Assembly (NCBI GenBank): GCA_026770585.1
Contig: MU647631.1
Coordinates: forward strand, 9,974-21,900
Length of the DNA: 11,927 nt
DNA from: Baffinella frigidus
Lineage: Eukaryota; Cryptophyceae; Cryptomonadales; Baffinellaceae
Direction of reading: 5' to 3'
A program made the translations under genes and the position numbers. The notes beneath the pieces are model-generated. The model did not search any database and was not told the DNA's origin. It worked only from the letters and a program-made list of their open reading frames with translations. Shown here piece by piece: positions 6,497 to 11,927 of this stretch. Numbering within the stretch: the stretch's first letter is position 1; every line of letters starts with the position of its first letter.

Positions 6497-9400
6497 GTAC
6501 GCTCCTTGCTAACAATCATCCGCGAACTCGCTGAAATCAGCGCGAGTTCTTGCACCATGCTGAGGGTGGAATCCATCCTTTCCATCGAACAAGAACACGT
6601 TCCCACACACACCCTACCACCAACTCACACTCTCTGCCACACGCCAACTGCTGAACTCGTGGAGTTTCCTTACGGCAAGGTTCCCTTCTCAGAAACATTC
6701 TCTGGCGCCATGAAAACAAAAAAAAAGCACCCTCCAAACACCTCTCCTCCCTCGAGCAGGTCAAGTACGTGCTGCGGCACGCCTGGCCCTTGGGAGCGGC
6801 GAAATCGATGCCCATCCAGGGGTGAGATCCGGCGCCCCAACCTTCCACACGAGGCTACCCAGGCGAACAGAATAAAACGGACATTTAAAGTTTTGTGGGC
6901 AAATGATCACGTTTCCGCCCGCTGAGCGGTCGGACCTGTGTAAATTCGCTGCTTTTCATCTGAAAATTACTACACACGTTTACACTCGACATTTATTCTG
7001 TTCGCATAGGTAGCCTCGTGTGGTTCCATCGCCTGCCGCAGCAGTTTTATCCGGGGAAACCTATTTTTCTGTAGTTTGATGGCAAGGAAAATTACTACAC
7101 AATTCGTTCTTATTAGTAGTTTGATGGCAAGGAAAATTACTACACAATTCGTTCTTATTAGTAATATTAAAGAATTTGTGTAGTAATTTTCCTTGCCATC
7201 AAACTAAAGAAAAATAGGTTTCCCCGGATAAAGTTGCTGGTTGATGTGGAGTGCGATTCGATTCCGAAAAAAAACGAGCTCGACCTGATGCACATCCTGG
7301 TTTGCTGAAAATTTCTGGGCAAACCAAGGTTATGTATTGCAGTAGTGTTTGCTCTCCAGAGGTGTTGGTTCGCACATGCTCTTTGTCCGCAACACGTTTC
7401 TTCGGGACTAGCCACCAACCCTCACAGCCTGGGCAAATCGTCAAATTTGACATCACGTATTTCCCTTGGAGGCCGCCGGATTCCGGCGACTTTGGAGCCA
7501 TTTTGCCTTGAAATTGAAAATCGAAAACTATCGATTTGCCCAGCCCGTGAGGGTTGGTGGAGGTTTGCAGCACGTTCTCTCGGCTGCCTTGGTTGGTAGA
7601 CCACCTGACCCTTGTTTGGATACTTTGTTGGTACTTCAAACGACCCTTGTTCGTGGATACTTTCACTTCAACATATTCTCGGAAATCTGTGCGTGGATGC
7701 TTTCACTTAGATTTTGAACCCGCAGGTACGGTGTGGAGCTAGCGATTAAGAACATGGAGTACAAAGCCGTGGATGATCGGAAGAGGGAGGGGGTGGGGGA
7801 TGAGGACGATGCTGAGGCCGACCAGGTGACTACTGCTAATTTTAATTTATTTCATTTTATTAATTTAAATTTATTTCATTCTATATTTTAATTTAATTAA
7901 TTTAATTCGTTTCATTTTGATATATTCGTTGAATTTTTTTATTGACGGCGTTGTTTTACTCTCGAGCATCTAACCTGAAGAGAAAGTTGAGGGGGTTCTG
8001 GTGCTCCAGAGCGGGTATACCCTGCATTCCTTCCTTCGAATTCCGGAGGGGGGGGGGGGGCTGAGGACGATGCTGAGGCCAACCAGGTGGGTTTGATATT
8101 ATTTAAAAATATTTCAACCAGTTTTAATGTGTACGACGGCGTTGCTTGACTCGCGAGTGTTCATAGGGTACCGGCCTACATTCGGGCCCCCATAGGCCCC
8201 TACGGCGTACAATAGTCAATACCGTAGGGTTGACTACCCTGATTTCAGCTCGTTACCCTAAGGGTATCTAAACTCAAGAGAAAGTTGAGGATTTTCTGGT
8301 GCTTCAGAGCGGGCATCTAGCTCTGTCCCACTTGATTTGGGCTCCCCATAAATTCGCCCCCCCCCCCATTTTACAACATTTACCGTCAAAATTAGGTAAA
8401 TTTCGACCCCCCCCCCCGTGAAATTTGCCCGTAAAATGGGTTCGGGGGCGAATCTGTGGGGAGCGCAACTCCAAGTGGGACATAGCTAGGGTATCTACCC
8501 TGTGTCGCGTCCTGCGAATGCGGTTGGTAGGCGGTTCCCCGACTGTATGCGTTCATTCATTCGACCACCGAACATACCCCATTGGTGAACGCGACCACGA
8601 CACACGCACCCTTTGGTGGACGCGATGGCCAAACATACACCGATTGGAGGACGCAATGATCAAACACACACTCCTTGGAGGACACGATGGCCAAAATGCA
8701 CACCCCTTTGGGGACGCGACGAGCAAAACACAAACCCCTCGGTGGACACTATGCCGAAACACACACCCCTTGGTGGACGCGACAACGAAAACCACACCGG
8801 TTTGGCGGACGCGATGCCAAAACACGCGCCGGTTGGCAGGAGGACGCGATCGACGGGTTTGACTTCAAGGTGCTGATGGGGCGGCGCCCGGAGCTCAAAG
8901 AGGACCTCTCGTCATTCCGCGAGACCCTCCGGTGCGCGGCCACCACCACGCCAGAGGGCTCGAAACATCCACTTTTGACGTCTTCCCCTGGATACTTGGG
9001 TCAACAACGCCAGATCTGGCGTGGATAAGGCGTCGGTTTCCCTCGAGCTCTCTGGCGTGGCAAGAAGGGTAGACGGCCTGATTCTAGGGCCAACCTCACT
9101 ACAAGGAAATGATAGGTTGTGGTTGTTGCCGAGTCGGGAAGACCTCTCGTCATTCCGCAACACCTTCCGGTGCGCGCCACCAATAACCACCAGCAACCCG
9201 TATTGTCGAAATGGGCTCCGCGCGGAAAAAATCGAGGTCAGGTCAGCAACATTTTTTTTTCTCCTTTTTGTGTCATCTTATGGGTGGGAGATGCTATTTT
9301 GAGATAAAAACCATGCCTAAGATATCATAAAAGTCCATTTGTTGGGAAATTTCCAGATTTCCTGACCTGACCTCGATTCCGCGCGAAGCCCATTTCGACA

Positions 9401-10549
9401 ATAGGAGCTTATAACCGGGTCGGGCACTGCAGTAATTTTCAGGTAAACCGAAGAGATCTCTGCGGTATCTCCCGTCAGTAATTCGAGGTCCGATGACAGA
9501 CATGCACGCCTACCACCGCGGCGAAAATTCATCTCGGAAAATAACTGAATCAGTTCATTTTCAATAGGAGCGTTAACAGGAGAAATTAGTTAGGGCACAG
9601 TAAATTTAATTAGACCTCCTAATTAAATGAAAACGCTACTTAGGGAACTGATTCAGTTATCTTTCGAGATGAAAATGATAGGATGTGGTTCAGGCCGAGT
9701 CGACCGGGGCACGCCCGTGAATGTGATTTACTGTGACGGCTGGATCCGGGCGGGCAACTCTCAACCCTAAACACAAAACCTAAACTCGAAATCCCTAACT
9801 CTAAACTCTAAACCCTAAACCCTAAACCCCAAACCCTAAACCTCAAATCCTGGACCAGGGAGGACGTCGACACGAGCGACAGCAATTCTTTATCAGCTTC
9901 TCGAACATAGATGGGCTGATGTGCGAACGAAGTCCACGAAAATAGATGGACTGATCTGCGAACGAAACTGGTCTCCTTTTGGTAGTTTGAGAATGTCGGT
10001 TGGAAGATATAACCCCTCAGCCGTCGGGCGCGGATGGACTCATCTGTGGACGAAAATAACAAGCGCATTGTGTGACAGGGAGGACGTTGACAAGAGCGAC
10101 AGTAATTATTAATTAATGGCAGCAATTCTGAATTACCACCAAAAGCAATTCTGAATTACCACCAAAAGAGCGACAGCAATTCTGAACCACCACCAAGATA
10201 CATTGACTGGGCTGCAAACGAAAATAATAAGGCCACTGTGGGGCAGGGAGGACGTGGACAAGAGCGACAGCTGGGCGGGGGGGGCTAATGCGGAATCGAA
10301 CCGCGGATGGACTGACCTGCGAACGAAAATAACAAGCGCGGCCCTGCTGTTCAAATCCTCGATTCTCGATAGAATTCTCGATATAATCGAGGGGTCCCAA
10401 CCCCCCCCCCCCCTTTCCCCCCGTGTCCTTCTTGGGGCGCGCTGCCACGGGAAACCTCATGCGGAATCGAACTGGCTGGCAGGGAGGACGTCGACAAGAG
10501 CAACAGCGCGGAGATCAAGGTGTGGGCGCTCAAGGACCTTGGAATCCAG
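5867..10549 (+). CDS. UGGT: UDP-glucose:glycoprotein glucosyltransferase, 5' part (five exons, gene continues past window)
   Basis: UGGT is the ER-lumen folding sensor: it re-glucosylates Man-rich N-glycans on misfolded glycoproteins so that they rebind calnexin/calreticulin. Exons 5867-6496, 6760-6821, 7726-7825, 8840-8931 and 10483-10549 join without a frameshift into 317 residues; all introns are GT-AG and the phases (0, 2, 0, 2, 0) agree. Residues 1-21 form a signal peptide (hydrophobic LALLSLLSGIVHG). Residues about 28-230 match the first thioredoxin-like domain of UGGT: APWGAAPLVLEASEFF, the Cys122/Cys136 pair in GC..GK.C context, and VKYVLRH. Then follow the hallmark GVELAIKNMEYKAVDD (233-248), an acidic linker, GFDFKVLM..RPEL (270-284) and KVWALKDLGIQ (307-317). 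UGGTs are about 1,500 residues, so the remaining thioredoxin-like domains and the C-terminal glycosyltransferase domain lie outside. Family assignment rests on remembered conservation. Reading exon 1 through into intron 1 would give a false C-terminus. Confidence 0.9.
6760..6821 (+). CDS. UGGT: UGGT exon 2 (62 nt)
   Basis: Acceptor CTCGAGCAG|GTC follows a C/T-rich tract; donor CAGGG|GTGAGA leaves phase 2. It encodes VKYVLRHAWPLGAAKSMPIQG (residues 211-231, the last Gly split over the junction), matching the conserved '.YV.RH' strand that closes the first thioredoxin-like domain. Intron 1 is only 263 nt and holds a small hairpin around 6522-6549. Confidence 0.85.
6845..7023. mobile_element. 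CCACACGAGGCTA MITE, copy 1
   Basis: Terminal inverted repeats CCACACGAGGCTACC, then GCGAACAGAATAAA, ending in the complement at 7023. 179 bp, no open frame. It starts 24 bp into UGGT intron 2, directly behind the exon 2 donor. A TT dinucleotide flanks each side. Confidence 0.85.
7046..7232. mobile_element. Hairpin element with internally duplicated arm
   Basis: Outer arms TTTATCCGGGGAAACCTATT at 7046 and its complement ending 7232, extending inward through GTTTGATGGCAAGGAAAATT. A segment of about 45 bp of the left arm (TAGTTTGATGGCAAGG to ATTCGTTCTTATTAGTA) is directly doubled. It lies in UGGT intron 2, 22 bp after the MITE. Confidence 0.85.
7388..7583. mobile_element. Hairpin element flanked by diverged direct repeats
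   Basis: 29-bp inverted arms 7412-7440 and 7532-7560 (CCACCAACCCTCAC..., 2 mismatches), enclosed by direct repeats CGCAACACGTTTCTTCGG (7388) and TGCAGCACGTTCTCTCGG (7566). Same architecture as 1222-1477. Confidence 0.7.
7605..7709 (+). repeat. Short direct repeats before exon 3 acceptor
   Basis: ACCCTTGTTTGGATACTTTG, then ACCCTTGTTCGTGGATACTT with TCACTT, then TGCGTGGATGCTTTCACTT: three diverged copies leading into the acceptor region of UGGT exon 3. Confidence 0.6.
7726..7825 (+). CDS. UGGT: UGGT exon 3 (100 nt)
   Basis: Acceptor CCCGCAG|G and donor GACCAG|GTGACT. It supplies the third base of Gly231 and residues 232-264, beginning with YGVELAIKNMEYKAVDD, one of the best-conserved blocks of the UGGT N-terminal half, and ending in an acidic, low-complexity linker (GDEDDAEADQ) where other UGGTs also have a variable acidic loop. 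The last part of the exon is repeated in intron 3. Confidence 0.9.
7795..8318 (+). repeat. Tandem duplication spanning exon 3 donor and start of intron 3
   Basis: Unit 1 (7795-8021) contains the end of exon 3 with its donor, an AT-rich tract, then GACGGCGTTG and AGAGAAAGTTGAGG...CTGGTGCT.CAGAGCGGG. Unit 2 (about 8047-8318) repeats all of it: TGAGGACGATGCTGAGGCC, CAG|GTGGGT, GACGGCGTTG, and AGAGAAAGTTGAGG. A CCGTAGG-type insertion (about 8166-8268) splits unit 2. Confidence 0.8.
7834..7945. repeat. AT-rich low-complexity tract
   Basis: TTTATTTCATT and TTAATTTAATT units right after the exon 3 donor; sharply different in composition from the exon. Confidence 0.75.
8319..8488. mobile_element. 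Hairpin element with poly-C tracts
   Basis: Arms about 8319-8365 and 8444-8488: TAGCT.TGTCCCACTTG, GCTCCCCA.A.ATTCGCCCCC. Inner segments also pair (CATTTTAC with GTAAAATG). Two C runs of 11-12 lie inside. UGGT intron 3. Confidence 0.75.
8582..8832 (+). repeat. 31-32 bp minisatellite running into exon 4 acceptor
   Basis: Eight units of the pattern TTGGNGGACGCGATG..CAAAACACAC.CC. The array ends at the acceptor of UGGT exon 4, whose start (TTGGCAG|GAGGACGCGATC) is itself a modified unit. Long open frames across it are repeat artefacts. Confidence 0.85.
8840..8931 (+). CDS. UGGT: UGGT exon 4 (92 nt)
   Basis: Acceptor GGTTGGCAG|GAG, donor CTCCG|GTGCGC (phase 2). Encodes residues 265-294 plus two bases of Arg295: EDAIDGFDFKVLMGRRPEL then KEDLSSFRETL. 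This corresponds to the helical segment 'GF.F..L....P.L...L..L...L' after the acidic loop in UGGTs. Its first 15 nt resemble the unit of the minisatellite that ends just upstream, and its last part is echoed at 9138. Confidence 0.85.
9106..9137 (+). repeat. Direct repeat with 9676-9707
   Basis: ATGATAGGTTGTGGTTGTTG followed by CCGAGTCG recurs at 9676 as ATGATAGGATGTGGTTCAGG followed by CCGAGTCG. The two copies frame a block with two hairpin elements. Confidence 0.65.
9138..9192 (+). pseudogene. Echo of UGGT exon 4 3' end with donor
   Basis: 9138-9169 copies 8900-8931 (GACCTCTCGTCATTCCGC identical) and keeps the donor TTCCG|GTGCGC plus the following CCACCA. The frame would still read EDLSSFRNTFR. 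No acceptor or preceding exon part accompanies it. Confidence 0.8.
9202..9402. mobile_element. Hairpin element in UGGT intron 4
   Basis: Arms 9202-9246 and 9362-9402: ATTGTCGAAATGGGCT.CGCG, then TCGAGGTCAGGTCAG. The loop is T-rich, with no open frame of interest. Confidence 0.8.
9530..9671. mobile_element. Second hairpin element in UGGT intron 4
   Basis: 27-bp arms 9530-9556 and 9645-9671 with 2 mismatches (CATCTCG...AACTGAATCAGTTC); an inner pair ATTTAATTAG / CTAATTAAAT at 9604-9628. Confidence 0.8.
9761..9849 (-). repeat. Interstitial telomere-like tract (CCCTAAA)n, degenerate
   Basis: Includes perfect AACCCTAAACCCTAAACCCC flanked by variants (CCCTAACT, ACACAAAACC). The CCCTAAA unit equals the plant/algal telomere type on the other strand. 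Inside UGGT intron 4, directly before the exon 5 echoes. Confidence 0.75.
9859..10270 (+). pseudogene. Three echoes of UGGT exon 5 5' end with acceptors
   Basis: CAG|GGAGGACGTCGAC-type starts at 9859, 10079 and 10247, each running EDVD.S(D)S before diverging; the true exon begins at 10483. Spacings are 220, 168 and 236 bp. Between them recur ATGGACTGATCTGCGAACGA and AATAACAAGCGC motifs, so each unit carries the intron next to the acceptor too. Copies 1 and 2 soon hit stops; copy 3 stays open but in a shifted frame. Confidence 0.8.
10340..10435. repeat. Left arm of long inverted repeat around UGGT exon 5
   Basis: Matches the complement of 11308-11412: CTGCTGTTCAAATCCTCGAT, TCTCGATAGAATTCTCGAT, TAATCGAGGG.TCCCAAC, a C-rich part and CCCCGTGTCCTTCTTG. 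The core of about 55 bp has one or two mismatches. Confidence 0.85.
10483..10549 (+). CDS. UGGT: UGGT exon 5 (67 nt)
   Basis: Acceptor GGCTGGCAG|G completes Arg295; the donor is AATCCAG|GTCTAG at phase 0. Residues 296-317 read EDVDKSNSAEIKVWALKDLGIQ, matching the conserved 'KVW.L.DL..Q' helix of UGGT. Choosing this copy over the three upstream look-alikes is safe, because only this one continues into the KVWALKDLGIQ block. No exon 6 (expected '.A.RI' motif) was recognised in 10550-11927. Confidence 0.85.
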
Positions 10550-10553
10550 GTCT

Positions 10554-10648
10554 AGATCCCGAAATCCGAACCCTTGAACCCGAAACCCGAATCCCTGAAC
10601 CCGAAACCAGAATCCCTGAACCCGAATCCCGAATCCCAAATCCCGATG
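10554..10648 (+). repeat. GAACCCGAA/GAATCCC tandem repeat after exon 5
   Basis: Irregular units of CCTGAACCCGAAACCCGAAT type, immediately after the exon 5 donor. Confidence 0.75.
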
Positions 10649-10649
10649 T

Positions 10650-10669
10650 GGACCTTGGCATCCAGGTCT
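10650..10669 (+). pseudogene. Echo of UGGT exon 5 3' end with donor
   Basis: 19 of 20 bases match 10534-10553 (GGACCTTGG.ATCCAG|GTCT). The donor dinucleotide is kept. So both edges of exon 5 are echoed in its flanking introns. Confidence 0.75.
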
Positions 10670-10720
10670 GCACACCAGGCTGGAATCTGAAACGCAACGG
10701 TTCCCGGACGTGCTTGTAAA

Positions 10721-10938
10721 CGTCTTTAATACTTAATAAAGGGTGAGTTTTGTACCAGGAAGTGGCAGTACATGTGGGTTTATAGTCTATGCATTTAACA
10801 TATTGTGTATACTACTAATATACAGTCTATACAACTAACATTGGCGCGGGTCTGCTACCGACTCCACATCGACCCTGCCCCAAATCCGTCGTTTAATAGT
10901 TAATAAAAGGCACGTAGGAACGTTTTGTACGGGCGGCA
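10721..10938 (+). repeat. Direct repeats in UGGT intron 5
   Basis: TTTAATA.TTAATAAA...GTTTTGTAC.GG..G.GGCAG occurs at 10721-10768 and 10888-10938; between them TATAC/AGTCTAT motifs repeat at 10781-10838. No exon recognised. Confidence 0.6.
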
Positions 10939-11066
10939 GCAATTTAATTTCGGAACACGACAGCACACGGGCGGATGACCTGTTTCCGGCGTGAACCTAA
11001 TTCTGGCATTCCGTTGGCTGCTACTGTATGCAATACCGTAGGGAATCACACGAGCAGGACGAGAAT

Positions 11067-11236
11067 CCACACGAGGCTATCCATGCGAACAGAATAAAAG
11101 GACATTTTAAAAATTTAGGGGACAGCTACACGGAACGCGTGTAGGTACGTGACCAATTGCTGACTTTTGGCGTGTTTCCTGGGCAACAATCCAATAATTG
11201 ACTTATGAATCTGTTCGCATGAATAGCCTCGTGTGG
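11067..11236. mobile_element. CCACACGAGGCTA MITE, copy 2
   Basis: Terminal repeats CCACACGAGGCTATCC, ATGCGAACAGAATAAAAGGA and the complement ending at 11236. 170 bp. Shares only ends and subterminal part (GACATTTTAAA) with copy 1; AT flanks both sides. Confidence 0.85.
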
Positions 11237-11307
11237 ATGATGTTGACGTTGGGGATGTTTCTGGCTGAGATTATGTTTTTGGCTGAGATTAGTGGCCCTG
11301 CGGGCGG

Positions 11308-11412
11308 CAAGAAGGACACGGGGTCCCCCCCGTGAAGGGGGGGGTTGTTGGTTGGGATCCCTCGATTACATCGAGAATTCTATCGAGAATCGAGGATTTG
11401 AACAGCAGAGCC
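11308..11412. repeat. Right arm of long inverted repeat around UGGT exon 5
   Basis: Partner of 10340-10435. The two arms enclose 872 bp including exon 5, its 3' echo and MITE copy 2. Each arm also contains a small hairpin (CCTCGATT/AATCGAGG). Confidence 0.85.
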
Positions 11413-11431
11413 AGGCGACTCCCGACTGAAT

Positions 11432-11600
11432 TTATCTCCGATATCGAATAAAATATTCACTTTCTGCCTCCTCTCAAGTTGATTATCGCCTTGAAATTGT
11501 AACCACTTTTGATTTGACACGCCAAAGTTGTTTATTTTCAGGGTGATAATCAACTGTAGACGTGGCAGAAAGTGATGTTTTTATTCGATATCGGAGATAA
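11432..11600. mobile_element. Hairpin element in UGGT intron 5
   Basis: Arms 11432-11490 and 11541-11600: TTATCTCCGATATCGAATAA, ATTCACTTTCTGCC, GTTGATTATC. Loop of about 50 nt. Confidence 0.85.
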
Positions 11601-11633
11601 GAATCCCCAGGAGATTCGAGAATCAGCGATTCT

Positions 11634-11708
11634 TGGTACAAATCCAGATATTATAAAGCCCTAAAAGTACGAATATTTCAAATCCCTGAAAGTTCTTGGT
11701 ACAAATCT
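11634..11708 (+). repeat. CTTGGTACAAATC direct repeat
   Basis: TTCTTGGTACAAATC occurs at about 11632 and 11694, separated by AAGCCCTAAAAG and AATCCCTGAAAG, themselves similar. No gene recognised in 11601-11827. Confidence 0.6.
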
Positions 11709-11827
11709 TCGTTTAGAAGGACATTCCTGAGATTAATTCTATTTGGTGCTGGGACTTAAACCCCAGGAGAATCAGGCATGCGTTGCAGCTTCGACCCCTC
11801 CATGTTTTTGACTGTCAGCGACTCTCA

Positions 11828-11927
11828 CACCCTCCACCCTCCACCCTCCACCCTCCACCCTCCACCCTCCACCCTCCACTCTTCACCCTCCACCCTCTAC
11901 CCTCCACCCTCCACCCTCCACCCTCCA
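11828..11927 (+). repeat. (CCACCCT)n minisatellite, open at window end
   Basis: About 14 heptamer units with few variants (CACTCTT, CTCTAC). The array extends out of the window. Confidence 0.9.

Noticed and set aside
6497-6925. Continuation of the exon 1 frame to a stop at 6925
   Set aside because: The residues after 6496 lose UGGT similarity, and a perfect GT-AG intron restores it at 6760.
8348-8417. Long C runs as a structured regulatory element
   Set aside because: They are paired parts of a hairpin element and homopolymers are prone to sequencing error; no independent signal.
8551-8832. CRISPR array
   Set aside because: Units are contiguous with no unique spacers, repeats are diverged, and the context is a spliced eukaryotic gene.
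8425-9028. Open frames through the 31-32 bp minisatellite
   Set aside because: Repeat artefact; only 8840-8931 shows UGGT conservation.
10203-10577. Open frame of 124 codons covering exon 5 region
   Set aside because: It is in a different frame from exon 5 and consists of poly-C/poly-Pro and repeat sequence.

Overview
This window is nuclear DNA from a microbial eukaryote, most likely a large, repeat-rich algal or other protist genome. The evidence is spliced genes with GT-AG introns, GC-rich exons inside much more AT-variable introns, degenerate plant/algal-type TTTAGGG telomeric arrays inside the sequence, and an ER glycoprotein quality-control enzyme. The exact lineage cannot be fixed from the sequence; a green alga or another alga with TTTAGGG-type telomeres is a guess.

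Two genes diverge from a shared intergenic space of 98 bp (5769-5866). Rightward runs the 5' part of a UDP-glucose:glycoprotein glucosyltransferase (UGGT). Five exons (5867-6496, 6760-6821, 7726-7825, 8840-8931, 10483-10549) join in frame into the first 317 residues, and the gene continues beyond the window. Leftward runs an F-box protein gene. Its exons (5768-5463, 5113-4962, 4174-4109, and a 43-nt exon present in three tandem copies at 3245-3203, 3091-3049 and 2916-2870) also join in compatible phases, and its 3' end was not found. UGGT works in the ER lumen as the folding sensor of the calnexin cycle. F-box proteins recruit substrates to SCF ubiquitin ligases. Their adjacency may be chance.

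Everything else is repeat-derived. Left region (1-2860): inverted-repeat elements, two minisatellite-like arrays and a MITE-like family built on CCGTAGG and CCGCTGTGTGG motifs; no gene recognised. Middle (3100-5460): F-box introns with GA/GGGA microsatellites, tandem repeats and inverted repeats. Right (6497-11927): UGGT introns, each long one holding one or more hairpin elements, two members of a MITE family with termini CCACACGAGGCTA, an interstitial telomeric tract, and a CCACCCT minisatellite at the window edge.

The most striking feature is that introns repeatedly contain degraded copies of the edges of their own exons, splice sites included ('exon-edge echoes'). Exon 3, exon 4 and exon 5 donors, and exon 4 and exon 5 acceptors of UGGT all have echoes in the adjoining intron, and the F-box gene has a whole micro-exon in triplicate. 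The introns seem to have grown by tandem duplication across exon-intron junctions and by insertion of hairpin elements. UGGT exon 5 additionally sits between the arms of an inverted repeat of about 100 bp.
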